A stretch of 64,000 bases of DNA. Origin: Ostrinia nubilalis. Its lineage: Eukaryota > Arthropoda > Insecta > Lepidoptera > Crambidae. Under the pieces are notes generated by a model. That model was given only the letters and a program-made list of their open reading frames with translations. It had not been told where the DNA came from and searched no databases. Shown here piece by piece: positions 39,201-48,100 of the stretch (position 1 is the stretch's first letter; the number at the start of each line of letters is the position of its first letter). A program made the position numbers and the translations under genes. The stretch is from positions 5,786,001 through 5,850,000 of the forward strand of contig NC_087109.1 of the NCBI RefSeq assembly GCF_963855985.1. Reading direction: 5' to 3'.

Positions 39201-42200
39201 TCACACACTGTGTTAGTTCAAGCCGAAGAAAGCGAATCTATGTGTCAGTTCTGCAAAAAGTCTACGCATAAATTGACTGACTGCAAGCAATTCAAAAAGG
39301 CCCTACGCAAAACACGATGGCAATACATAAAAAGAAATGGCTTGTGCTTCAAATGTTTACTAAGTAAACACGAACGTGATACGTGCAAGGCGCCTGTGTG
39401 CGACAGAGACGGCTGCGGGCAAGCGCACCACTGGTTGTTGCATTACAACAACAACAACAACAACAACGCATCCAACACCGAGCGCCGGCCTACAACAGCT
39501 GAGCAGTCGCCGGCCGCGGCATCGAGTACGCGCGCACCGACTAGTGCGACGACGAACGTTCAAGACCAACGGAGTTCGGCAATTACGTCTGTGCCACCTG
39601 AGACTCTAACGTTCATTAACGCGAGTGATCGAGTGCTGTTAAAAGTAGTGTCAGTGCGCGTTTCCGGGCCTAACGGTGCTGTGGACAGCACGGCGTTGTT
39701 GGACGATGGCTCGTCGGTGTCGCTCATGAGCGCCTCCCTGGCGGCCCGCGTCGGCCTCCGAGGCCGCAGCTGCGCGATGCGTGTGCGGGGCGCATTCGGC
39801 GATAGTGAACTGCAATGTGACTCGACGGTTGTGAATGTGGACCTTACGGGTATGGACAATAAGGTACATAATATAAGGATGCGCTGTGTTGACGAGTTAA
39901 ATTTACCTTTACAAACCTTGTCTATTTTGAATTGTGTAAATTACTCTCACTTGAAAGATATAAAAGATAAACTGTGTAAGTCTGACTTGAAACCTGAATT
40001 ATTAATAGGACAGGACAATCATCATTTGCTGTTACCTTCTCAAATTAGGTTAGGTAAATTAAACGAGCCGTCCGCTACTCTTACCCCCCTGGGCTGGTGT
40101 GTACATGGTAGAATGTGTTTGACCCGGGCCCCCGGCCACCGCCGTCGTCCCGCCGCCGCCGACGCCGAGACTAACCTATTTATTTCAGAGAGCGACGAAG
40201 CGAGCGTCCTGCGGGAGCTGCACGAGGAGGTCCGGCGGTCTTTTATTTTAGATTCTGTAGGAGTGTCGTGCAGGCCGCGCCAGAACGCCGAGGAGGTCCG
40301 CGCCGTCGCGCTGCTGGAGGAGTCCGCGGCGCTGCGGGATGGCCGCTGGCACGTGCGCCTGCCATGGCGCGACGCGCGCCGCTTGCCCGACGCCTACCCC
40401 GCCGCGATCACCAGGATGAAGGGTATCGAGAGGAAGATGTGTAAAGACCCAGGGTTCGCTAAAAGGTATGAGGAACGAGTGAATCATTTATTAGAGAACG
40501 ACTACGCCAGTGAGCTGATGGACCCCGCGACCACCACTGATAGGACGTGGTACTTACCTCACTTCGGGGTCGACAACCCCAACAAAGGGAAGCTCCGCCT
40601 GGTCTTCGACGCCGCCTGCAAAGTAAACGGTAACTCGCTCAATGACTACTTACTTACCGGGCCGGACCTGCTATCATCGCTGCTGGGTATTATACTGCGC
40701 TTTAGAGAGAACTCCATCGCAGTAACAGGTGATATCAGGGACATGTTTTTGAGGATTAAAATTCACGCCGAGGATCAGGATGCTCTCAGGTTCTTGTGGA
40801 GGGACAGTCCCACAGAACCTATGAAAACGTATGTAATGACGTCACTAATTTTTGGCGCCAACTGTTCGCCATTTATAGCTCAGTTTATAAAAAACAAAAA
40901 CGCGCTGCGGCTCGCTTCGCAGTACCCGGCCGCTGCTATCGATGCAATTTGTAAGTCACACTACATGGATGACTATATTGATAGCATAGACGACGAGGCG
41001 TCAGCGGTCGAAATGGTAAAAAATGTATCTGACATCCACAGGGCCGGCGGCTTTGAAATAATAAACTGGACGAGCAACAGCGTCGCCGTCTTGAATAGCG
41101 TGCCAAAAGAGACCCTAGGCTCAGCTGCAGTTAAGTTCAAAGTCGGCCAGCAACACGAGAGTGAACGAACTTTAGGTATGATGTGGTATCCCGCGGACGA
41201 CACGTTAGGTTTTGATTTGTCACTAAAGCGGATCCCGGAATGTATTATTGAAGGAACCGAACGCCCGACGAAGCGTTTAATGCTAAAGGTAATTATGTCA
41301 ATATTTGATGTCATAGGCTTTTTAGCTCCTTTCACCATCCAGGGCCGCATAATGCTACAAGATACTTGGCGACTACATACTACATGGGACGAACATATTC
41401 CCGACAGCATTTACGAGAAATGGCGTAAGTGGCTTGATTTATTAAAATCGGTTCATGCAATACGCATACCTAGATGCTATAAACAGTGTAGCAAAACATC
41501 GGTGACGGCGGCGAGCGACGGAGAAGCGGCATCGATACCTGCGAGTGCGAGCGAGATGGAGGACGCGCCGATCGACTCCACTGCTACGACACGGGCTACG
41601 GTAATACCTGTCCCGGTGACGTCATCGCTCCCCGCGCCCGCGCCACATAATGCTACGAGCGCCAAAGGCTTCGTAGCAGTGACTACGAGCCGCGGCCGCG
41701 CCGCTACGACAGCAGCCGCATCCGATTATACTAACGTACAGCTACACATCATGTTTTGCGATGCTAGTACTAAAGCGATGTGTACTGTTGCGTATTGGCG
41801 GTGGGAATTGAATGGTGTCATTCACGTTGCATTCATCGCAAGTAAGTGCAAAGTTATGCCAGTAAAACCTTTGACGATGCCCCGGGCCGAACTGCAAGCC
41901 GCCTTGTTAGCCGCTAGGTTGTCTAACACTATTGGAAAGGAACATAGAATAGCGCCCGCACGTAGGTATTTTTGGTGCGACTCGACTACGGTTCTCCATT
42001 GGATTCGTAACAACGCGCGCACGTACAAAGCGTTCGAAGCGAACCGCCTAGGTGAGATTGACGAGTTGACGCGTGCGGAGGACTGGAGGTATGTACCTAC
42101 AAAATTAAACGTTGCAGATTTAGCCACTCGGGAGAACTTCGATATGGCATTGCAGGAGGAATGGTTTGCAGGGCCGAAATTTTTATACTGTGATGAGTCT

Positions 42201-44881
42201 GAGTGGCCTAATGATGTGATTCGGCCGAGCACAGTTGAACCGACGGTGACGTCAGAGTGCGTTGCAGTCTTGAAACACGTCTCGGTTGACCTGCCCGTAC
42301 CAGACCCGGAACGATTTTCTTCCTGGCTTCGTTTGGTGCGGACTACGGCTACCGTGTTAAAATTTATAAATATCTGCAGAGGACGGTCCGGGCAGATCGA
42401 CCGGGACCTAATGGAGTGTGCTGAGCGGTTGTTGATAAAACAATCGCAAAGCGATAGCTTTCCGGATGACTTGGCTGCGATTACGAACGAGAGGTCATTG
42501 CACCGCAGCAGCAGGTTACTTTCCCTGTCTCCCTATCTAGACGAACATGGCGTGCTCAGAGTCGGCGGTCGCATCGACGCCGCGGCGAACGTGAGCATGG
42601 AGGTGAAGAGACCGGTAATTCTAGATGGTCGACATCCCGTAGCCAGACTTATCGTACGTCACTACCACACGAGGGCGGCTCATGGTAATCAGGAGACTGT
42701 TGTGAACGAGTTAAGACAGCGTTACTGGCTGTTGCGGCTGAGACCTACCGTCAAGGCCGTAGTATCCAGGTGTATGCTGTGCAGGATTCGCAAGAGCAGG
42801 CCGCAGGCGCCACGGATGGGTGAGTTACCCGAAGCCCGAGTTGCACATCACCAGCGACCTTTTTCACACTGTGGGCTGGACCTGTTTGGGCCGATGGAGG
42901 TTTCCATTGGCCGGCGACGGGAAAAGCGCTACGGTGTCCTATTTACCTGCCTCACGGTGCGCGCAGTCCATATTGAACTGGTTCCCTCCCTCACGTCGGA
43001 CTCGCTGATCATGGCGTTGCGTCGGATGGCGGCCAGGCGTGGCTGGCCTCTTCATCTCTACTCTGATAACGGTACTAACCTGAGGGGCGCTGACACGGAG
43101 TTGAAGCGATCGATGCTGCTTTTGGACACTGAAAAGTTAAGTAACGAGGGTATTAACAACGGGATGGAGTGGACTTTTATCCCTCCCGCCAGTCCCCATT
43201 GGGGTGGGGCGTGGGAGAGGCTCGTACGTAGCGTGAAGACATCGCTGAAAGTCATATTATCTGAGCGTGCACCACGGGAAGAAGTGTTGAGCACTCTGAT
43301 GGCTGAGGTAGAAAATATTGTCAACAGCCGCCCCCTGATGCACGTGTCTGTCGAACCAGGGGACGTTGAGTCGCTTACCCCCAACCATTTTCTTCTCGGT
43401 ACGTCTTCCAACTTACCTGTCATAGGAAAGTACGAGAACTCAGACCTGCACTTGCGCAAGCTTTGGCGTACGGCGCAACGACTGACTGACATGTACTGGC
43501 AGAGGTGGGTGAAGGAAATCCTGCCTGATCTCATCCCCCGGAGGAAATGGCGGGATAAAACGACATCAGTAAAGGTCGGGGACCTTGTTTTTCTGGCAGA
43601 CCCCCAGTCTACGCGCAACACCTGGCCGAAGGGGGTGGTTACACATGTCTTCCCTGGCAAGGACGGGGTCATCAGGCTGGTCGAAGTGCGTACTGCGACC
43701 GGGAGGTTACGGCGGTCGGTGGCCAACGTAGCACCTATCATCCTGAGTGATGAGTGCTGTGACAGCACTAGGGTGGGGGATGTTAGCGACGCGCCTAAAA
43801 TTTAAACTCATTCGCGCCTAAAATTTAAATTCATTTGGTTCCGCTACCCGCCGCCCTGCGGCGCCACGCGCGAGGGGGGGGCGGGCACGGCGGCGGGGAG
43901 GGGAAGGAGCGAACCGATTGTGCAAAAATTGTTAGTCCTTTTTTGTCTGTCACTCGATTTGTGTGCAATTAAAAACAGTGCAGTTTGAAATAAGCAGCTT
44001 TCATTTGTTATCGCGTCCCCTGGCCCCTACACAAGCAACACTAATAATAAGAAAAAACTCAGTTTTTAGCCTAGGCACAGACCATGGATTTTTCGTCGAT
44101 CGAAGTGCTCACTTTCATTCGATTTGGCCGATTCTTCATACAAATTAAAATCGGGCCCATCGGCCAACTAAAAATTGATGGTCTGCGCTTAGTCTTATCT
44201 GTAATCCTTCTCCAACGTATTTTGGTTTGTCCATAGATCAAAGACGAGTATCTAAAACAAGTCCACAAACGCACGAAGCAGCTTGCTAAGATGCACATCG
44301 AACGATTCTTTCTGAACGGCTCAGAGGAGTCCCGCGACGTGGCCAAGAAACTCGTGGAGTCTTACACCAGTGATGCGGCGTTGGCTCTGGACAGCGGCGG
44401 AGCCAAGTGTGCTAAGTGCGGCGACAAGGCTAGCAAGAAATGCTCTAGGTGTAAGAGCGAGTGGTACTGTGGCAGGTAAGCTGTGTAGAAGCTAGAAAAT
44501 GTGTGCCAAGAGCAGACGTATCTGATCCGTCAGGGTCAACAGGGTTCCAATTCTGACATTCAGTGTGCAGGTACGTAGTACTTATTATTATTCTGTGGTG
44601 CAGGATGTAAACCTTAGGGCCTGAGTACGCCACTTTTTTAACGGATTCTTTGTCGCCTACAGAGCAGTTCGCTGCAAAACGCATTTGTTTCGCTTCACAC
44701 GTGTTATGTTATCGCCCCTATCGTTTATTTCGCGACTATTAGTTAGCCTTAAATATCTGTAAGGGATTAAGTTATAACAAAATGCTTACCTACTCATGTT
44801 TTAATTTTCAGGGAATGCCAAGTGCAGCAATGGCCGAAACACAAAGATATCTGCGATCAGTTCGCCAACCTAGCTGTTTAA
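30226..44881 (+). CDS. ZMYND10: Zinc finger MYND domain-containing protein 10
   Basis: ZMYND10 is a cytoplasmic factor that helps assemble axonemal dynein arms before their transport into motile cilia or sperm flagella. The ten exons are 30226-30329, 30598-30706, 30825-30938, 31908-32047, 32395-32517, 32668-32822, 33250-33401, 34025-34189, 44237-44475 and 44812-44881. All junctions are in frame and give 456 residues (human about 440). The N-terminal helical body contains conserved stretches such as LYHEAVAVGLLETVLFHED and RYIAEHMESV. The C-terminus is a MYND zinc finger (residues about 412-451: CAKCGDKASKKCSRC, WYCGRECQVQQW, HKDIC). Intron 3 contains a hAT element. Intron 8 is about 10 kb, swollen by a foldback element, a small gene and a BEL retrotransposon. 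A poly(A) signal lies at 45081-45086. Confidence 0.95.
30483..30497 (+). promoter_or_regulatory. CTCF-like motif
   Basis: CCACTAGATGGCACT fits every position of CCASYAGRKGGCRSY. It lies after the first ZMYND10 exon, about 600 bp from the RpL7 start. Binding is unproven. Confidence 0.4.
30986..31704. mobile_element. hAT-type non-autonomous element with perfect 8-bp duplication
   Basis: The ends TAGAGATGGGT and (inverted) AGAGATGGGT enclose 719 bp with repeated ACCCGGG/GGGTAAAAACCC motifs. The 8-bp duplication TTGACCAC flanks it exactly (30978-30985 and 31705-31712). Eight-base duplications are characteristic of hAT elements. No transposase is encoded. A run of 14 G lies near 31348. Confidence 0.85.
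31808..31880 (+). mobile_element. RTE LINE 3'-end fragment
   Basis: CTTGGGGAGGCCTTTGTCCA and GCCAAATGACG-type sequence in sense orientation match the 3' end of the RTE at 11953. It ends about 25 bp before the acceptor of ZMYND10 exon 4. Confidence 0.7.
32108..32218 (+). mobile_element. RTE LINE internal fragment
   Basis: The sense strand matches the segment coding KLKWQWAGH through WRPRTGK (for example AAGTGGCAATGGGCAGGGCA). It is out of frame and lies in ZMYND10 intron 4. Confidence 0.7.
34190..35002 (+). other. ZMYND10 intron 8, 5' part
   Basis: Begins at donor CCGCAG|GTTGGA. AT-rich; no gene or repeat is recognised before the foldback element. Confidence 0.5.
35252..35572 (+). other. Open frame in the left foldback arm (106 residues)
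   Basis: The frame begins at a TTG, not an ATG, and reads NKTKFICFGQTILALKFG through RPSRSLTAVAAPLPDTLLND to LLYDYIA. The mirrored arm encodes a protein about 80% identical on the other strand. The last 35 residues are an imperfect internal duplication. I do not recognise it, and it may be a captured fragment or chance. Confidence 0.35.
35881..36201 (-). other. Open frame in the right foldback arm (106 residues)
   Basis: The mirror of the frame at 35252-35572, with about 20 substitutions and no indel or stop. It too starts at TTG. No domain is recognised. Confidence 0.35.
36529..37234 (+). CDS. Myb/SANT-like DNA-binding protein with C-terminal coiled coil (MSANTD3/zeste type)
   Basis: Exon 1 (36529-36913) and exon 2 (36999-37234) join as ATG G|TT, giving 206 residues. 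Residues about 8-85 form a Myb/SANT-like domain of the MSANTD3 type: NFSREETENLISLIETYK, then WQEKEKAWKAIEFEYN and LKLKYEAIKRDTRKKA, with the spaced tryptophans expected. The C-terminal 75 residues are a strongly charged helix (VVELRKKIIEEELQEKLLKK), probably a dimerising coiled coil. The gene lies inside ZMYND10 intron 8 on the same strand, between the foldback and BEL elements. Such proteins occur both as host regulators and as accessory proteins of Harbinger-type transposons. No transposase is adjacent, so its origin is open. Confidence 0.75.
37235..37616 (+). other. Spacer between the Myb-like gene and the BEL element
   Basis: AT-rich. AATAAA near 37260 is a likely poly(A) signal for the Myb-like gene. 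The last five bases, CTAAT (37612-37616), are the target duplication of the BEL insertion. Confidence 0.6.
37617..37894 (+). repeat. BEL 5' LTR
   Basis: TG...CA ends. A direct doubling of CGCGCCTAAAATTTAAA-type sequence lies near the start, followed by a G-rich core. It has the 18-bp segment TCAATGTACATAGTATGT region that the 3' LTR lacks. Confidence 0.92.
37917..43805 (+). CDS. BEL/Pao Gag-Pol polyprotein (1962 residues, intact)
   Basis: One uninterrupted frame encodes the whole polyprotein. Residues 1-430 are Gag-like, with Ala-rich low complexity near 160-200. Cys/His knuckles occupy about 440-510 (CQFCKKSTHKLTDC, CFKCLLSKHERDTC). The aspartic protease is near 590-600 (ALLDDGSSVSLMS). Reverse transcriptase follows, with KLRLVFDAACK, GDIRDMFLRI and the catalytic YMDD at residues 1016-1019. 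A low-complexity linker precedes RNase H (FCDAST near 1280, then ELQAALLA and YFWCDSTTVLHW). The integrase has an HHCC zinc motif (near 1580-1620) and the D,D35E triad in DLFGPM, YSDNGT and HWGGAWERL. No envelope gene is present. The stop codon lies 25 nt inside the 3' LTR. Confidence 0.95.
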   Translation: MLHTPPTTRRAALQQRKTGTAMLGRDGEHVAADWEKVHSVKSEPVQQIGYVKNKKTASCDTKSRSKDSHKSSAKRKQLILEAAKEKAKIKMELIDKALEAKLAALSDEEDLEVYSPHTSLIDGDELPRHIEQWVEHQSTHIEPEEQHGVTTRERCPPGPASHDTCPPAHAVAAATAAIEASHAAAAAAAVPAHPALDSTLATLNSMVHLLASALQQLSTTASANTVPNASLLSRISTPKDLPEFSGDLLEWLQFKQAYEESSAVCNFTEKENLWRLRKCLRGAAKEAVSALFISATTPDKVMATLELRFGNPEAIISRILQDLNKLQPLQMDYHKDIVAFAVKVQSFVEAVRAVGREEYLRGFSIVNTILNKLPTVLIAKWADYSYNIITDGQEPRLVILSEFLHKEAVKISATCQTSIRPDHQKPTRSHTVLVQAEESESMCQFCKKSTHKLTDCKQFKKALRKTRWQYIKRNGLCFKCLLSKHERDTCKAPVCDRDGCGQAHHWLLHYNNNNNNNASNTERRPTTAEQSPAAASSTRAPTSATTNVQDQRSSAITSVPPETLTFINASDRVLLKVVSVRVSGPNGAVDSTALLDDGSSVSLMSASLAARVGLRGRSCAMRVRGAFGDSELQCDSTVVNVDLTGMDNKVHNIRMRCVDELNLPLQTLSILNCVNYSHLKDIKDKLCKSDLKPELLIGQDNHHLLLPSQIRLGKLNEPSATLTPLGWCVHGRMCLTRAPGHRRRPAAADAETNLFISESDEASVLRELHEEVRRSFILDSVGVSCRPRQNAEEVRAVALLEESAALRDGRWHVRLPWRDARRLPDAYPAAITRMKGIERKMCKDPGFAKRYEERVNHLLENDYASELMDPATTTDRTWYLPHFGVDNPNKGKLRLVFDAACKVNGNSLNDYLLTGPDLLSSLLGIILRFRENSIAVTGDIRDMFLRIKIHAEDQDALRFLWRDSPTEPMKTYVMTSLIFGANCSPFIAQFIKNKNALRLASQYPAAAIDAICKSHYMDDYIDSIDDEASAVEMVKNVSDIHRAGGFEIINWTSNSVAVLNSVPKETLGSAAVKFKVGQQHESERTLGMMWYPADDTLGFDLSLKRIPECIIEGTERPTKRLMLKVIMSIFDVIGFLAPFTIQGRIMLQDTWRLHTTWDEHIPDSIYEKWRKWLDLLKSVHAIRIPRCYKQCSKTSVTAASDGEAASIPASASEMEDAPIDSTATTRATVIPVPVTSSLPAPAPHNATSAKGFVAVTTSRGRAATTAAASDYTNVQLHIMFCDASTKAMCTVAYWRWELNGVIHVAFIASKCKVMPVKPLTMPRAELQAALLAARLSNTIGKEHRIAPARRYFWCDSTTVLHWIRNNARTYKAFEANRLGEIDELTRAEDWRYVPTKLNVADLATRENFDMALQEEWFAGPKFLYCDESEWPNDVIRPSTVEPTVTSECVAVLKHVSVDLPVPDPERFSSWLRLVRTTATVLKFINICRGRSGQIDRDLMECAERLLIKQSQSDSFPDDLAAITNERSLHRSSRLLSLSPYLDEHGVLRVGGRIDAAANVSMEVKRPVILDGRHPVARLIVRHYHTRAAHGNQETVVNELRQRYWLLRLRPTVKAVVSRCMLCRIRKSRPQAPRMGELPEARVAHHQRPFSHCGLDLFGPMEVSIGRRREKRYGVLFTCLTVRAVHIELVPSLTSDSLIMALRRMAARRGWPLHLYSDNGTNLRGADTELKRSMLLLDTEKLSNEGINNGMEWTFIPPASPHWGGAWERLVRSVKTSLKVILSERAPREEVLSTLMAEVENIVNSRPLMHVSVEPGDVESLTPNHFLLGTSSNLPVIGKYENSDLHLRKLWRTAQRLTDMYWQRWVKEILPDLIPRRKWRDKTTSVKVGDLVFLADPQSTRNTWPKGVVTHVFPGKDGVIRLVEVRTATGRLRRSVANVAPIILSDECCDSTRVGDVSDAPKI
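43781..44040 (+). repeat. BEL 3' LTR
   Basis: Matches the 5' LTR apart from an 18-bp gap and about four substitutions. It supplies the last codons and stop of the polyprotein frame. Confidence 0.92.
44064..44197. mobile_element. MITE with CTAGGCRCAGACCAT ends
   Basis: CCTAGGCACAGACCATGG at the left is mirrored by GATGGTCTGCGCTTAG. The inner TTGGCCGAT and ATCGGCCAA also pair. It belongs to the same family as 24917-25045. It ends about 40 bp before the acceptor of ZMYND10 exon 9. Confidence 0.65.
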
Positions 44882-45080
44882 GTTTTTACTAAGACAAGAG
44901 AAATAAGGCTGTCGTATCCCTATACTTTTCTGTAGTTTCCTCTTATTTTAGCAATATAGTAATTATTGTTTTATTTATGTATGTATATTAAGGGCTATAG
45001 TTGTGTACTTTTCGAAAAAAATGTTACCTAAGGTTGAAACATGAGCCCATGATTGTGTTATTGAAAGTAACTTGGATAGT

Positions 45081-45115
45081 AATAAAAAGAAATTCAATTT
45101 TTTTGGATTTTTATT
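45081..45115. other. Opposed poly(A) signals of ZMYND10 and RpS12
   Basis: AATAAA at 45081-45086 on the plus strand serves ZMYND10. AATAAA at 45115-45110 on the minus strand serves RpS12. Cleavage downstream of each signal would make the two 3' UTRs overlap. Confidence 0.6.
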
Positions 45116-45143
45116 TTTAAAACTTAGCGACTACACCTAGGAA

Positions 45144-48100
45144 TTAGCTCGACGACTTGAGGTAGTCTTTGAGCACGTCCAACGCTGGTGTCTCTTCACC
45201 GAAGTCCTGGAAACAAAATCATTCATTGCTTGAATAAGCCAGAAAATCGAAAATCCTAGACACTATTTACTAACATAGCTTTTATTGTCCCTAGAAATAT
45301 CGATCAATTTTCAGGGTAACTTTTTATGAGCCTTGCAAAAAATGTTCGAGTGATAGGAAGGTAGCCTGTGCAAGTAACACGACACCATAGGGTCATTCAG
45401 TTGATATAGCGCCGATTAAATGTACACTAACAGCTTACAAAAACTGCTAGTGTTCGTGCTAAGCGCATAACAATACGAATTGCTAATACAAGTTCATTCA
45501 GTGGTACATTCCCCTTAGATACAAAGAAATGTACATTATTTTCCGTTAGTCCATTTGAAGATTCCAGTAGCATTATCTACCACTTGCGGATATCGCAACT
45601 CCTTTCGCGACGTTCCGTCCGTCAGTAAAAGACAATGATGGGGGGCAATAGACGGCATTATTTCATCGAGTACAAGCCTTTAGAGAGATGCCACACGGGC
45701 GTTGACGTTGCAGCAACCTACATTAGATTTATGAACTTCGAAATAGCGCGAACATAGGAGAAATTCGACAGTCAGGTGGCACACTAACCTGAAGCCAACT
45801 CGTGACTACTAGAATTACTATAAAACTGGGTATTATAATCTAGCTTTCCCCATATCGCTCACTAAAGCTAAACCGCTAAACAGAATATAAATACCAGACT
45901 TACTTTGATCACCACGCACGAGCAGCCGACAATCTTTCTGGCTTTGCCGTCCTTGTCGATCTTGCAGAGACCGGCCCATTCGCCCAACTTCTTGTTGTTG
46001 TCAACCTGAAATAGTTCGAACATTGATATTTAAATGATCGACCCATATTTAATTAGTCTTCAATAAATAATAATTAAATTGAATAATTATAATTAGTGTA
46101 ACATTAGAACCGTTTTAGCAATGACTTCCATCGTCAAATTATCATCAATCCCAAAAAGAACATGTGTAGTAGAAAATAGCAATAAATGTATGGGTGCTAG
46201 GAAAGTTGACTCTGCATGGTGCAGGTCACCATAGGGGCACACAATTCACTCTGCGCTCCTTGTGCCAACCAAAGCATGGGCTGTAGTGGCTCGTGCGGAG
46301 CGCTGGATTATCTTTAGAAAGAATTATTTGAATACAGTAGAATCTCAATTATCTGGACTCATTTTTTACAGCTCTAATTACCGATTTAGGGTCTGGACCC
46401 ATCAATACTGCATGGCGCCTTGGTTCATTGTTAAAAATGAATTCACCCAAAATGGTCTAAATGATGTATGTAGAACTTTTTCTACAGTAAAAAAGTTTAG
46501 TTTGATTTCACTTTGAAATCGATTATCCGGATTTTCGATTATCCTGAATACCCCTGGTTTTAATTGATCCAGATAATCGGGATTCTACTGTATAAATAAC
46601 CATTGATATATTCCAGCATGAACAAAATATTAAATAGTTACCTTGACGAGAGGAATCTGATGTTCGTTGCAGAGGGCCTGAACTAGCTTCTTGTAGGAGG
46701 CTTCATCACAGTTCTCGGCGAGGACACACAGCATAGCTTGCCTCCTGACAAATCATTAGGTTTTTGTTAAGACTGGCCTGGCAGAACATGTTTAGCTACA
46801 AAATAGCAGCAGGATAAAGGTATCTTAACTTTAGTATCAATTATCACATCTATGATTAATTAGCAGGTGTTCGAACAAAAGGATTGATTCAAGTGCTCAA
46901 ATGCAACATCTTTTCCCAAAGAATGTTCAATTATTCAGAAAAACTTACCTTCCCATACAAATTGTCATCAGTAATCAGTCATTTAGGGGCCATTCATAAA
47001 GTACGTCACACGAATTTCATTATTTTTTTACCCCCCCTCCGTCCTTGTCACAGGTAGTCACATTTCTTAGACCCCCCCCTCCCTAGTGTGACGTCACATG
47101 TTTTGCAATTTCACATCGAAAAATTATTATATCCGAAATTAGTTTTATTTCCATTTAAATTAAGTACATTTTTTTATGAAATCAACATTATATCAAATAC
47201 TTAAAACAATTGAAATGTGATGTCACGAAACTTAGGACCCCTCCCACCCCTTGTCACACCATGTCACACTTTGTCAACCCCCTCCCCCCCTCTTTATGTG
47301 TGAAGTACTTTATGATGAATTTAGATATTGATCATGTAAGAAAATAGTTGTACTTGAGTAGTAGAATCAACCTTCTTTGTTTGAGTACCACATAATCACC
47401 TGTGTATAGCCGAAGCTTCTTTACTAAGGCTAAAAAATTCTTTTATATAAATATTGATATTGTATTGTAGCACACTTGGGAGGCCACAAAGTTGTTGGAC
47501 AAGCACTGTGGTACTATGTATGTGCATTTGTTATTGGCAACAGAGTGTATCCAGCGTAACTTGAATATTACAGTAGATATTTCCACATAGCATATGACTA
47601 GAACAGCCACACACTGTGTGAATGTTTGTGAGGAACTTTGTTGCCTAATTTGATAAACATTACAGAAAAATATATCACAAATTCAAGGTTCCAAATCAGT
47701 TTTTCAATGTATACTCAATATCAAGAATAGATTCAAGCTTATGATGCAATAAATTTAAATATTTAGACCACTTAGGGGCCGTCCATATATTACGTCATTC
47801 TAAATTAGGGGGGGGGGGTTGGTCTGCGGATGACGGTAAATGATTATTAGGGGGGGGGGGGGGTGTTTCGAAATTGACGTCATTCTTATTTATTTATTTA
47901 TAGTTTATTGTTCACGTACAAAAAGATTATTTCTAAAAAGAAATTTCTTCCAGCACACCTAGTAAGTGAGACTGCAAATGTGAGAGGCGGCTAAGGCGCG
48001 TACAATACTAAAATAACTCATAATAAACATACATAATGCAACATAGATGTACACAAATACAGTAATAACTACAGATAAAATACTCTAACAATAATCTATA

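Larger units (their letters stand above)
37617..44040 (+). mobile_element. Full-length BEL/Pao LTR retrotransposon
   Basis: Two LTRs (37617-37894, 278 bp; 43781-44040, 260 bp) begin TGTTAGCG and end AAGCAACA. The 5-bp duplication CTAAT flanks the insertion (37612-37616 and 44041-44045). The LTRs differ by about four substitutions and one 18-bp indel, so the insertion is recent. A probable primer site TGGTCTTCGAGCC follows the 5' LTR, and a purine tract AGGGTGGGGGA precedes the 3' LTR. The single open frame is intact, so this copy could be active. It lies in ZMYND10 intron 8 in the same orientation as the gene. Confidence 0.95.
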
